NCBI GenBank assembly: GCA_947247005.1
Contig: OX365944.1
Coordinates: 18,327,501 to 18,391,500, forward strand
DNA from: Spisula solida
Taxonomy: Eukaryota > Mollusca > Bivalvia > Venerida > Mactridae
Direction of reading: 5' to 3'
Length of the DNA: 64,000 nt
Below the pieces are notes generated by a model that was given only the letters and a program-made list of their open reading frames with translations, searched no databases and was not told the DNA's origin. The position numbers and the translations under genes were made by a program. This document shows, one piece after another, positions 26,712 to 39,049 of the stretch (its first letter is position 1; every line of letters begins with the position of its first letter).

Positions 26712-26855
26712 ATATTTGTTTGTTTTGATTGAAAATGGTTAATATCTCATCTTGTGGTGATAATATTTTCACTCGCGCTACGTGCTCTTGAAAATATTGA
26801 ATTTTATCACTACACGATGAGATATCAACCATTTTCAATCAAAGCAAACAAATAT
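26712..26855. mobile_element. Short foldback with about 52-bp arms
   Basis: atatttgtttgttttgattg...gtggtgataa pairs with ttatcactacacgatgagat...caaacaaatat. The loop is itself palindromic (aatattttcactcgcgc ... gaaaatatt). Confidence 0.8.
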
Positions 26856-27464
26856 CCTCTATTTCTTTGCGTTGATGCGTTGGACAGTGTTCATTAGTAC
26901 TTTAAGTTATATTATGATTAGCTCAACTATGGTTAAAATGCCTTTTTCTAAACATATCCTTAGTAGGTTTGTCTGCAAATTACGAAGAAAATTGCGAAAT
27001 GTATGCCTTTTGAAAGGCAATATATGGAGTAAGGTAATTAGAAATATAGGAACGATTTAACAAGCATTCAACATACATTTTTATTTTTGAAATTTAGGCA
27101 TTTAGTAAAATGCAATAAAGCTTGTAGGATCTTAACTTGGTGGATTACAAACAATGGTATGCAGACCACTATCCTCCTCGTTTCGTTGTTTGGTAGTTAT
27201 ATAATACCGCGGTTTTCTTTACGTGGTCTAATCTATTTAATAATTTGACCACTGAAAAAAAATAATCATACACGTACGTATAATGAAAAGAATAGAGTTT
27301 ATAGCAAGGCAATAGAGCCCATGAACATATAATACAAGCAACGTACAAACATAAATATAATGTATACTTAAAATAAAATAAACGGTGTTTACGCATAACA
27401 ATGGTTTTACAGCGTACTGAAAGTTGTACCTGTTGTACTAGAATTAACTGTCAATTGAGGTGGC
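26856..27464. other. No gene recognised
   Basis: AT-rich, no supported gene. Confidence 0.4.
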
Positions 27465-27800
27465 ATGGTATGGTGGCCGAGTGGTTAGTGCTCTCAACTA
27501 CCAATCTGAGGGTCCCTGGTTCGAATCTCGACATGTGCCCTGGAAATTTCAGAAAACGCTTTTCAGTGTTTTCCACCTAACGAGACGTGTACTGGTTGGT
27601 AGTCCAGATTGTCTCACGGGTTTCGATGATATACTTAGGCATGTTAAAAACCCAAGGAGTCTATTCGAAAAGAGCTAGGGTAGTGCGCACGGGTCATACA
27701 AACTCAAGGTCATTGGTCAATTAGGTGGGAATGCAACCGAATTGCCACGCACTAGGACTGTCTCATTCGAACGCAAAAAACTACCTACTAGTACTTTTGG
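27465..27800 (+). mobile_element. tRNA-headed SINE, family 2, copy 1
   Basis: Head: ggtggccgagtggttagtgc (A box) and ctggttcgaatctcg (B box), Leu/Ser-like. Body shared with 53515-53955: tttcagaaaacgctttt, gtgttttccacc, gctagggtagtgc, ggtcattggtcaattagg, actgtctc. No clear A-tail. The open frame at 27460-27678 is a by-product. Confidence 0.75.
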
Positions 27801-28800
27801 TGCAGGAGAAGAAAGAAATTATTTTGAATATAACCTCAGCTTATCTTGTATAGTAGAATATACATGTCTTCTCGAATATATATAAGTGTCTACAGGATGA
27901 CGCTAATGGAGTTTAAGAATATGAGTAGATATATTGCTTTTTCCTGACCTAATTACCCACTTCTACCCACTTATTGATAAACTAATCATTAGTGACTCTC
28001 GCGAGTTTTTTGTAAGAACAAAACAAAGACGGTTACATATAAGAATTCATCATGTTATTTTTGTAAGAAACGAAAACAATTACGTAGTGAAACCACGAAC
28101 GTTTGTGAAATCGCATGAATATCAATAACATTTCACTTGTAAAAATTGTCAAATAAAGACTAACGTTACTAGAAGCTCACGTTTGGTCCAATAAAGTAAC
28201 ATTGAATAAGGAATTATGCGAGAACCCATTTAATTTTTCTAGAAATGTAATACTAGTATATAAACAATGTATTAATTTGTTTCATGTTGCTTGTGTTATT
28301 AAAACACATGTGCACACACAAAAGCGCTCCATTTTACTTTGACAAGTGATTCATCATTATAAAGTTTTGTCTTCAAACATAGATTTGTTATAGACAAAAA
28401 CATAATATAACTTAAAGAACATGTACTAGATCTGTCAGAGTATCAAAAGAAAACGTGTCACACAACAGAAGATGACTAGATAATGCACCGATGATAACGG
28501 CTCTGCATATTTTCCATGACCTGATATAGATATATCATTTTTAATCATGTTTAGTTTCCAAGACACACTAGTCTACATAATATTTAAATTTTATGATATA
28601 CTTTTCCAAACCCGTCAAATTAGAATAACAGCTCAACGGGTTGAGGTATACACGATTGATATAGACCAACGACTTAAGAAATATTGATAAATCATAAGCT
28701 TGACAACCTGACACCGAAAAGAAATTTATGGGTTACGATAAAACATGGGGGTGTAGGTTACGAAACAAAATTGTTTATTTAAGAAGAGGTGTTTGTTAAA
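27801..28800. other. No gene recognised
   Basis: AT-rich sequence with no supported feature. Confidence 0.4.
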
Positions 28801-29045
28801 CACGTATGCCCCCATGACAGCCCCTTAGTCAGAAATGGTAAAGGTCATAATGGCCTTGGTCTTTGTCCTACTGAGCTCAAAATTGATACTGTAAATGACC
28901 AACCTCCATGTAAAGTTTGAAGATCCTAGGGCAAAGCGTTCTTGAGTTATTGAACGGAAACCATTTGGTCTACCGACCGACAGATCGACCGACAGACCAA
29001 CCGACCGACATGTGCAAAGCAATATACCCTCTCACCAAAGATTAA
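28801..29045. repeat. Dispersed bivalve-type repeat, copy 1
   Basis: Shares agtcagaaatggtaaaggt, tgtaaagtttgaagatc, ggcaaagcgtt, aaaccatttggtc, (gaccgaca)n and tgtgcaaagcaatatacc with 57308-57478. Confidence 0.7.
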
Positions 29046-29908
29046 TTAGCATGTGATAATGAATGGTTAACACAGCAACTCCTGTATGACCAATAAGGTA
29101 TATATTCACGACATCCTGTTATTGCCATGTCACTGCAAAGGAACCTCAATTTTACAGACACAAAGAAACTTCTCCACTCAAACTGGACACTACACACTCG
29201 GTATTTACGTAATAATTACAATAAGCCTGTTTCTGAATAATTATTATATACTTTTTACTTTTGTTAAGATTTGTTAAAAAGTGGCATGTTATCAATATGT
29301 TGGACACAGCCGTGTAAGTCTTGTATCGTAGACCATGGAAAGACAGATCACGTACAGCCCGAACATCGAATAAAAGTGGTCAGGGGACAGTTCATGCTCT
29401 TCATTATGCGTGAACTTGTCAGGGAACAACATCATATCCTATATACAAAAACATCCAAACTTACTAAGAGCCTACAATTGTACTTCTACATGTATTGACA
29501 ATCACATGTAGCAAGTATTCGGCCCAAATCACAGGAATTTGAAATTATATCCATAAAACATCATAACAACCGATCCATTCAAAATCGATCTAGATACGTT
29601 TACATTGTAGTACAAAGTTTATGGATAGAATTTCAAATTCTTGTGCTCGAATGTAGAAATATAATCGGTAAATATATGCCCTGCTTGCAGCTAGCGCAAG
29701 AGCTTGAAAGAAGAACAAAAATGATAAAATGTAAACAAATACTTTTTAATTCAGTATACAAAAGTCCATAACAATTATAATTCACATAAACCGACACAAG
29801 AATACAGATGACAACAGTTCCTCCATATACGTCGTCTGGTACATTGCGGCAGCAGTTGTCCCCATGAATAAATTCAACAAAGAAGAAGCGCTAATTAAAG
29901 TAGATTTC
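29046..29908. other. No gene recognised
   Basis: AT-rich; frames at 29086-29277 and 29271-29498 have no support. Confidence 0.4.
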
Positions 29909-30448
29909 TATGGTGTCATATTTCTGCCACCAGATAACAGATTAATTATCTAGATCATTATCTGGTTAACGTGGAGGTAAACTAGATAATAATTGAATTG
30001 AAATAAATATCGAAACAAGAAGAAAATACATGATAGTGCCAATGACTGCCACTACTTATACCATTTATTATATAAACATATATTTGCTAATTTAACACAT
30101 GTAACGTATCTAGTTAGCGCATGATAATTATCTAGAAAAATAAGTGGTTATATTATTAACGCGTTACGTATCTAGTTAACCAGATAAATATCTAGAAAAT
30201 TATGCTGGCAACTAGATAAATAACGCGTTGATCCGATATCTTGAAAATGAAGTATTTATCTTTACCTTACACTTTGACAAGTTCTCACTTTTGTTAAGAT
30301 GTGAGAAATGGCAGTTGAAGGCCGTATTATGCTTTTTTCTAGTTAAGATACTGTTTATGAATTAAATATTATCTAGTTACCTAACGCGTTAACCACTTAC
30401 TTATCAAAAAATTATGTTGTTATCTTGTGGCAGAAATATGCCACCATA
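29909..30448. mobile_element. TIR element with internal TATCTAGTTA / AACGCGTT motifs
   Basis: 540 bp. Ends TATGGTGTCATATTTCTGCC and GGCAGAAATATGCCACCATA. The interior repeats tatctag, gttaac and aacgcgtta many times. Confidence 0.75.
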
Positions 30449-31348
30449 GGGTTCAATGAAAGTGTGCCTTACTTAGTTATTCATTAACATATCAATTCTT
30501 GACACCATTCAATGACATACAAACACCAGTTAAAACATGACTCTTTGTCGTATCCTTCATTTGGGAAGATTTATTAGATAAAGGTTAAGAGGCAGACTAT
30601 TTAGTGTTGACACAAAATAAAAAGATTGAAGTCATTAATGTATATGTACTGTATTACGTCACGTGTTGAATATAAATGTTCAAAAGGGAATGTCAATCAT
30701 AGTTGTCAGAAAGATTACATGCCCACATCCATAACACTACAAATTGCAGATGCATGCGACATAAAATGTTGACTTTCGCCCCAATTAAATCGCCTAATTG
30801 AATCATTGACCAATCGCCCATCTACCCGAGCCATCTCCCGTTCAACAGTCCAAATCGGTCTCTCGCCATTTCGTCCGCCGAGTCGAAAAAGTACATTAAT
30901 TTAATTTAGTCAATTACAGTAATGGTGACATTATTGATCCCGGATATGATCTAAAGTTATAAGTATTTTTTGCACATCATCTTCTGTTCCCACAATCAGT
31001 CATTAAATAATTTGATTAGTATGAGGGGTGTTCATTTGATTTTGTCAAGCAAAACTCCCTGGCAAACGAAAGCATTAAACTTTAACTCGTACATGAATTA
31101 CGTTCAGTGTTTGGATTATATGACAAGGTAGCTTACATTAAAGACGGTTAACAATATCTAGTATGGGGTTGAAATTATATGATAGCTGCAATTTCTCTTG
31201 CAACTTATCGCGTGAAATTAAAAAAAATATTGAATGCCCCTCTTTCGTAGAATTTTTTACTCATCTTTTTTGCGGTCGAGAAGGCGACAACTCTCATTAG
31301 TATGTGGTGGATTGAACATTTTTATAATCATATACATATTTAAAGAGC
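30449..31348. other. Upstream region of gene 1
   Basis: AT-rich intergenic DNA; no further gene. Distal control elements cannot be called from one sequence. Confidence 0.4.
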
Positions 31349-31415
31349 CTATATATACAGCAGTGCCACCGTAACGCTGTTCATTGTCGTGAAACTACTG
31401 TAGTACTACACAGTT
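31349..31415 (+). promoter_or_regulatory. Core promoter and 5' UTR of gene 1
   Basis: A TATA box (ctatatatacag, 31349-31360) sits 67 bp before the ATG. The stretch GCCACCGTAACGCTGTTCATT about 25-35 bp downstream matches the same position of gene 2 in part (GCCACAGTC..GTTCATAT), so transcription probably begins near 31380. Confidence 0.55.
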
Positions 31416-34400
31416 ATGCATTCTAAAATATTTCTATGTGTCCTTGTGACACTTGCTTTGGTTTCTGACGGAATTTGTACACCAGTACCACTGTCTGATT
31501 ACTATGTTCGGACTTCTATGCATGAAGCAGCGAAGAGGTCAAATGCATACCTTGTAGAACCACTATCGGCGTCAGGACGGGTAAGACATTACTTCGAACA
31601 TTTCTCTCTTTATTGACAGAATGTAAGTAGTTTCTGTCGTCGTTAGTACTACTTGCGACCTATTAAGACTTTATTTTTAATTGATTAATTGTGTGGGGTT
31701 ATTTTGGTGGCATCTTTATTTGAAAAACTGTTGTATTATCGTTTTCGATAATAATTTTATTACGTACATATATAGGCGAGAACATTTGACCTGTCAATAA
31801 TTATTACTCGTGTATTTCTTACAGAGTTATTATACTGTAAGAATGTTTTGATTGCTTAAGTAACAACTCTGTTTGGACAACGGATAAAGACGGATTTTCA
31901 AGGATGACATGTTAATTGTGCTCGCATGAACAAAGAAAGTTTATTAACCCTGCTTACGCATACATTGTTATACTACTAATTCCATTAATATATGTTCATA
32001 GACATTAGAGCCCTACAATAGCTATTCCAATTTGAATCTATGTCGATTCTCCGCACACGTGAAGAAGTCGCTGGTTCTTGTGAAAGGGCAATTCTAGGCA
32101 GTCTATGGAAACGGGTGAATCGGCCGCCGTATATTAACTGAAATTTATTTTTCTGCAAATCGCTGGCTTTGAATTAGAAGGTCGTAAGTACAAAATCAAT
32201 AATTTGCGAAAACAAAAAAACTGTCTGAAAACTACTCTTTACATATGAAAAAACAAGCTTTTGGTCAACGTGACCAGTTCCGATTGTCATGAAAATAGGT
32301 TCATAAGAAGCGTCTTGTGATGCAGATTTCAAATATGCACGAGTCGTATTAGGTCGCAAGTCTTGGCCAGAGAATTTGACACGACTCTCGACCTTCAATT
32401 AGCATAATTTAACAGCTGATAGAGTATCTATATTTATAATCCCGGCTGTATGTTTTCATAGGCGGGGAGTATCACGAAGACGCTCGATGTTCTACCAACA
32501 CAAATCTAAAGAACCGATATTGCACGATTTGCTCGCGGAAATTTATATATTCAACGCAAGTACTTGTAATATATGCATGCATAAAGGTCAGGATCATGTC
32601 AAATTCTCTGCGCTATTGTACTTACGACCTTCTTATTCTAAACCTGCGAAATATTTACAATAATGTTTCTATTTCTTACAGGACTACGACTATTATTACG
32701 GACATTACCGCCATTATGATATCACACTGATCATGAGATACAACACATATCCATACGTACGTATATAGTTTTTATTTTCATATTAAACATGGTCTTAGTT
32801 AAACAACTCCTCCATAACAAAACCGCCTCAAAATTAATAAGACAACTTTCACGTCGATGTTCTATATGTTCCGCTATTTATCCATTGTTAAAATATTAAA
32901 GTGTCAAGAGTCCTAAAATCAAAAGAACGCTGACACATGTAGCAAATATCACCCAAATAACATTGTATGCGTGTTCCACTTACTTGTTCTTTTTTCTACT
33001 ATGTTTATTAAAATGTTAATTAAAATGGAATCACTGCAAATAAATATTAAAAAGAATATTATCGCAGATGTTTATTACTCTAATGAATTCCGTGTGGTAT
33101 GAATTACCGTTTAAACATTGCTCCGGCAAATAACTTAGTAACGTTCGGAGGAGGAAAATAGTGCAGCGGTTATATTGGCTAGGTTAGAATCGAAATAATG
33201 AATATGTACCTGTGTTTTATCTCTCATAAAGCACAGTCATTTGTTCGGATGAGTACGTTGAAATCCCACATGCGTAGTCACTGTGCTTTGTTATACGATA
33301 AAACACAGGTACATATTCATCATTATTTGACACAAAAATCAAAGCACTGAAAGTACATTTCGGAGACGAACTGGTTGCTGCTATTAAAGCTCAAGCCGAT
33401 TTTACACGTTTAATGTTCGTTTGTCAAATGTCTAAATAGGCGCATGTGGCTTATCTAAATAATTGTAAAAAGGGTCATTACCTGCGAGCCTTGAGCGAGC
33501 AGGTAAATTGGATAGCATAAAGTAAAAAGTCCATGGAGGAGCACGTGACCTGTTCTCGATGGTTTACGATTTCAAAAACAAAATCCAAAAAATATGCATT
33601 TTGTAAGAATGTCGTAAACCAGACTAATTCCATTATTACATGCGGATAACATCGGTCTTTGTCGCATTGCAATAGTTTATTTACCGACGAAATCAGAAAT
33701 GTCCGCGATTTCAGTGAGCGCTTTGCAATATTGAGACTATAGTGACTGCAGCTGCATAAGCACCGCGCTTCCCAGTCAATTGTCATGAAATTATCGGAAT
33801 TGGTTTATGATCTTTGATATTGTTGAACACTGAAAACATGTCTTATGATAATACCTTTTAATGAACTGATCCGAGGTTTTATTTATAAGCATATAAATAT
33901 TATATGGAACAAGGGAGTCATAATATGCAATTAAGTGTCTTGAAAATTGGTTTGTTATACATGAAATTATTTAACAATTTGCTGATGTTTGCTGAATTTC
34001 GTATGTCAAATTATCGTGCATATAGTTTTCCCAATTTGAAAGCTACCGGCCTATCGCGCTTATTTTTTTCTCACAATATTGAGATGTTCATGTTTATTTT
34101 TGTACACATCAGCTGTTGAATTATGCAGATAGAAGGTCGAGGATCCTGTCAATTCTATGTCAAATGAAGTCGGTACATCATTTGCTCGCAGGAACTATTT
34201 GACTTGTATTATTTGGCATGCATGCATTAAATTCGTACATCAAAAGTGGCACTAAAATAATTATGAGCGCTTATTTACAAGACTTAGATTCTAAAGTACG
34301 CTTTTAAATCATGATGATGGATTCCGAATACGCGAGACACGTCTAGAAAAAAACTAGTACAAGTATGATCTGGGTCTATGCCACACTATATGATTACGAA

Positions 34401-35131
34401 ACAGTCTGTGAAGGTGACAACTCTATCCATTCATAAAAGCCGAATTGATCACGTGACTCTGTTTTGTAAATTACATCTAGTCAAAATTAGCGCAGTGATG
34501 TATGTGACTTTCAGTGTTTCAATGAGATAGTTCATCTTAAAAGTTTATATTACATGTAAATACTTAGACTAGAACTACTTAGCTTCGTGTAGAACTTCTG
34601 AAGTATGAATAGCTTCATCCGGGACTTACGAAGAACGTCCGATAGATGTCGCAAACAGTTGTGCGTTTATCTGTGCATTTTAATAATATGAAACAAGTTT
34701 GATATAGCTGAAGCGGACTTATTATCCGTAAAAAATATTCATTTAACGAATAGATCGACAATAATTGTTGACCTTAAAATAAACAAATCACGGTTGCTGA
34801 TTTAGGTAAACCATTTTAAATATTTGGAGAAACATATGTAGCGGTATTGAAAATATTGATAGTTTTTGGAACTATTTGAATGCGGGTATTCATTATTTTT
34901 CCTAAGAGCGTTTAGTCAACAATAAGAAATAGGCAATGCTACGAAATTAAAAATATAACATTGTAAAAATGTGTTCACGTTCCACTCAAGGATCACTGTA
35001 AGATAGATATTCAAATATATTTATTTCAGAGAACTGACGAATGTGACGCACAAGTTGAATGGAGGGAGGGTTATCTGTACCGTTTGGTGGTACTATGGAC
35101 TTGCCGTCCCGCATACCAGAATGGCTACTAG
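31416..35131 (+). CDS. Secreted cystatin-like protein, gene 1 (three exons)
   Basis: Exons: 31416-31580, 32682-32756, 35030-35131, giving 113 residues. Donors gtaaga and gtacgt, acceptors ttacag and ttcag; both introns are phase 0 (1101 and 2273 bp). Residues 1-21 form a signal peptide (hydrophobic IFLCVLVTLALV) ending in ICTPV. Residues 30-55 look helical (MHEAAKRSNAYL). Exon 2 (56-80) has 9 Tyr in 25 residues. Exon 3 (81-113) carries Cys85 and Cys105, 20 apart, the spacing of the last disulfide of type-2 cystatins, whose genes also have three exons with introns just before the QxVxG strand and just before the CSFQ-like strand. QxVxG and the first disulfide are missing, so protease inhibition is not implied. 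The start follows a TATA box by 67 bp in the context cagttATGCA, shared with gene 2. Exon structure is well supported by the paralog; the cystatin assignment is inference. Confidence 0.8.
32171..32638. mobile_element. TIR element in intron 1 of gene 1
   Basis: Ends GAATTAGAAGGTCGTAAGTA (from 32171) and complement to 32638. Its right half is a MITE A copy (about 32365-32614), so either the MITE inserted in it or the family picked it up. Confidence 0.65.
32365..32614 (+). mobile_element. MITE family A, copy 3 (ends eroded)
   Basis: gccagagaatttgacacgac at left and catgtcaaattctctg at right. Interior near-identical to 17515-17774. The TATAGT terminus is lost. Confidence 0.75.
33194..33327. mobile_element. 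Foldback in intron 2 of gene 1
   Basis: aatgaatatgtacctgtgtt ttatc pairs with the complementary segment ending 33327; an inner pair aagcacag/ctgtgctt extends the stem. Confidence 0.75.
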
Positions 35132-36476
35132 AACTACAACAACTAACACCAGTTTGTGATTCGTCGCAAAGAAACTGAACACCATTTCTAATACACATGC
35201 TATTGTTTAATTTTAAGTTTTAGAATTTTCTGATTTCATTTTACCAATCGCTTACTAGTATACAATGTATCTAGCATTGATCATTATGCATGCCGTGTTC
35301 CCTATTCAAATACATGAGTATTCCTTGTGTTTAACACCGTTTTAACTGGTTTATATTACTGATACAAATTGCAAGTTGGTTTAACTAGTATTCATGGAGC
35401 TAACAACGACTTGTCGACGAGTTTCATGAACAAACTGAGAACTTCTACTCATGGAGAACATAACCTGCTTAATTAATCTAACCGATGTATTATTGTGTTT
35501 CCCGAGTGGACTAGTACAGACATAAGAACATATGTTACTAATAAGTAAGGACATCTGACAAGTGTCTACTGCTGTGTTTCAATACTGACATGTAGCAGCG
35601 AGCTATGAGAATTGAACAAAATTATGAAAATGAACAATTTAATATTTAAGATAAAATTCGCTAAAATACACTTGACGAATGTTCTAAGTACACACTTTTA
35701 GAACTAGAATAATTCAGGAACATAATCATCTAAACTCAATAAAACTGTTAAGATACCATATGTTGGTGATTGTCTTGAATCCAGAAGAAGAAAAACCAAG
35801 ATCTACGTGACAATCATTGATGCGTGACGAAAATGACAAAATCACATTTTTCTCGTGCTCACACCTCAAATATGTGTAAATGTGTTTAAATCATTTCATA
35901 CACGATTAACATTCGACCCCCAAACATAAAGCCATAAAAATAGTTCGTTACATTTGACGCAAATGACGCTTGAGGAGTGCGCAAGTGCGATATGAATGCT
36001 TGAAATTGGCATGCCAATAAGATTGGTAAGATTTAATTCATTAATTGGCTGTTTTGGGGTTCTTAACACATGCACAAACTTTTTATTATGGTTGTTGCAT
36101 TGAATTCCCGAAAAAGCTGCATGTTTCTATTGACTCGATTTAAAATTGAGACGTCACATGGCGTCATTTACATTTAGTCCTTAAATTCGTCAAAACACGT
36201 TTATGACAACATCTGACTGATGGTTGTATCACTTAAAGATTGTGACATAATGTTGAATCGTTGAATTCAACAGAATAAGTCCATTTATTTGTATGGAGCT
36301 ATTTGAAGTTGAGCATGGAAGTAACTTTCAATAGGCATTGTTCATCCGAATTACTACTACAATTTAACAAAAACTCACTATTTTCGATCAATCATGTATT
36401 TTGTAAGATATGAGCACATTCTCATCACATGGAATTTGATGTTGATGCAATTTCCTATTTAGGTTGCACGATTGAA
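35132..36476. other. 3' flank of gene 1; no further gene
   Basis: First clear AATAAA after the stop is at 35738-35743, which would give a roughly 600-nt 3' UTR; weaker signals nearer the stop cannot be excluded. Otherwise AT-rich. Confidence 0.4.
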
Positions 36477-36698
36477 TGCCCGCCTTGTAGCCCGGACCAA
36501 ACTCCGATATAATACGTCTGGGATAAGTTGGGGCGACGCATCCGAGCATGACGGCAACACCAGAACGTACAGGAACTCACAACGAACCCTTTACTAGAAC
36601 GGAAAGCACTCCAGCAGCAATTGGTACACATCATTATCAATGTAATGCCTCAGAGGAGTTCAGGCTATCATCAGGGCCGACGGTGGTCATGCATAATA
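36477..36698 (+). pseudogene. Tc1-type transposase C-terminal remnant
   Basis: In one frame the + strand reads CPPCSPDQTPI*YVWDKLGRR, then IRA*RQHQNVQEL and VMPQRSSGYHQGRRW. This matches the conserved C-terminal block of Tc1 transposases (SPDLNPIEHVWD.LGRR, followed by helices and a final RGG-type tail), with the glutamate of the DDE triad (PIEH) replaced by a stop and a second stop downstream. The rest of the transposase was not found. The overlapping frames at 36548-36730 and 36621-36803 are shadows. Confidence 0.75.
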
Positions 36699-38463
36699 TT
36701 GATGTGCGACTTTGTTGTTTTAAGCAGTGAACTAAATGGTCATTTTCTAGTATGTTGTTATTATATTTCAGAATGGCGATTAACTCAATTTGATAGACAA
36801 TAGTTTCCTGATTCCAATGGTATATTCGATTCACTGATAGGTCTAATACTTTTCCTGTTAAATAAAAATTACAAAGTGTGTACTTAGAACATTCGACTAG
36901 TGTAGGCTGTGCCTTCGTTCATATTATAAAATATGTAGTGCATGATTTTGTTATATGAAGTAGCCACACTTTGAAACATTTTTGATAAAATTTCATTACA
37001 ATATGCAAATTATGTTAAATTAATGCAATTTATTCACAATTAGTACTTTTTGTTGAATAGCTCCCAAAAAAGGCTAGTGACCCCTATTTTTTTATTTGAC
37101 TAAACTGGTGCTCTATTTGATACCCAACATATGTCCAATTTTAAATAATTTTCGATTGTTAGATATTTTTGACGTTCATTTGAAAAGCACACTTTTTGCC
37201 AGTGGGTGGGGTAACTATTTAACATGTACTAATACGGAATGTGTTCACCAGGCAGCCGAAATTGTGACTAATGTCAATAGGAATGACCATTGAATACATA
37301 AAATAGCATGCATTGATTAAAAGTGGTTTCATATAATAAAAAAAAGAACATAATGGTGCCATAAATGCAAGAAATATATTAAATGAACAAACTACATTGG
37401 TAGTTCATTAGAAAGCCATGTATCTCAAAAAAACGAGCCTGGTGACATACATATCATTTTAATGATTTCAATGTTGTTCTTAATTTGAATTTGCGGAAGG
37501 TTGAACAGCCGCATCATACCAGGGATAATAAAGTATATCTTTATAATCAAGCCAAAAGCCATGAAGAGGTACACCACCTGACCACAGCTCTAACCTTCGA
37601 TTTAGGTAGACTTGGATTTCATTCGAACAACCTTAGTTGTGACACTAGTGACGTCATTTGAACTGTCTCACGGAAGACTCTTCTGCGCATGTTCTTAAAT
37701 ATTATTTTCAGAAATGATGTCAACATCCCCGACTCTGGTACTTCCATATGAACCCGCCCATTATCAACGAGGTCATACCAAAGACGAAATAAAAATGGTA
37801 TAACTCTAGCGCGATAACTTGCAATAAAACAAACAAAAAACACGCTCTATTTATCGTTTCTGAATATTTAGGAGCATGCAAATAATGTTGTGCCAAATGT
37901 TCGAAAGCTTTCATAGGCAAATGTTACGGTCATACATTTTAATTCATAACAAAAATGTAGGCAACATTGTGTTTGTTTTTGTACTGCAATTAATCGCGTT
38001 GGGGTTTATACACGTACTGTTTCCATTACCTGACGCTCATGCAGCACTAAAAGCGGCAAAACTAGCTTATCTTCTCTCATACACAGGTGGTGATGGATAC
38101 ATTCACGAATAAGGTGTCGAGAGTGATTTGCATATTTCACAATCGGCCTAACATACATAAGTATAAACTGTAGATAAATCACCTCAAACCGTTCAAATTC
38201 AGTACTGTATGATACCAATTGCCTAAAATTATTTCACAATTTTGATGTTTCAACAACAGTTTTCTGTTTTAGTTCAACAGCGATTCGATCTATACAACAG
38301 CCATTATATGCAGCTAACAAATGGTGTTTCTCTACAGAGGTTGTATCTTATACAGAAAACACACTACGCCCAAATGCCCTGGAATGGGCGCTGTCAGGTG
38401 ATGATGGGGACAATCTACGTATCACTATCACCAAACCAGAATGAATATAAAACAAGAAACAGG
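36699..38463. other. No gene recognised; weak inverted repeat near 37800-38010
   Basis: cgcgataacttgcaataaaa (37811 on) pairs imperfectly with a segment near 37975-38000 (gtactgcaattaatcgcg). No coding support. Confidence 0.35.
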
Positions 38464-38717
38464 CGCCGATCTCCCGAAACATCTCAATCTGAGTTAAATC
38501 TCATCTCAAATATATCCATATGTCGTTTTGATAATTGCCATGGAATGCAAGACTCAAAATTCGCATCACAAAACAGAGAACATTATTCTTAGTTGAATAC
38601 AGTAAAATTGAAAGAGCTCGAACTCCATAGTTAGTTATCTCAAATTCAGACTCGAATTTGAGAAAAATCTCAATTTGAGATGAGATTTGGCTTGAGATGC
38701 TTCGGGAGATCGGGGCG
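38464..38717. mobile_element. TIR element with CGCCGATCTCCCGAA ends
   Basis: 254 bp. cgccgatctcccgaaacatc at left and gatgcttcgggagatcgggg at right, with inner catctcaaa / tttgagatg repeats. One end is also present at 58189-58222 inside the pseudogene. Confidence 0.75.
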
Positions 38718-39049
38718 TAGCCTCTTCATAATTACAATATAATAACACATTCATATTGTGACAACCATCAGTAACAATGTTGAATCAAAGATAAATAAAT
38801 ATTAACAAATTCTTTATTTCTAATTAAGGAAGACATATTAGATAAAGTTCAACCTGTCATTACACTGCATATTCTTAATATTATATCGTTGACAAATAAA
38901 ACAGCTGTACTTGTTATTTATTACCAATAAACAAATGTCTCATCTCACGTGTTGAATTTAATTATGATTAGGAATATTATAACTATAAAAAGATAGGTGT
39001 CCGTGAAGTAGTTTATCGACAGTTATGAATCATCAACACAATATATCGT

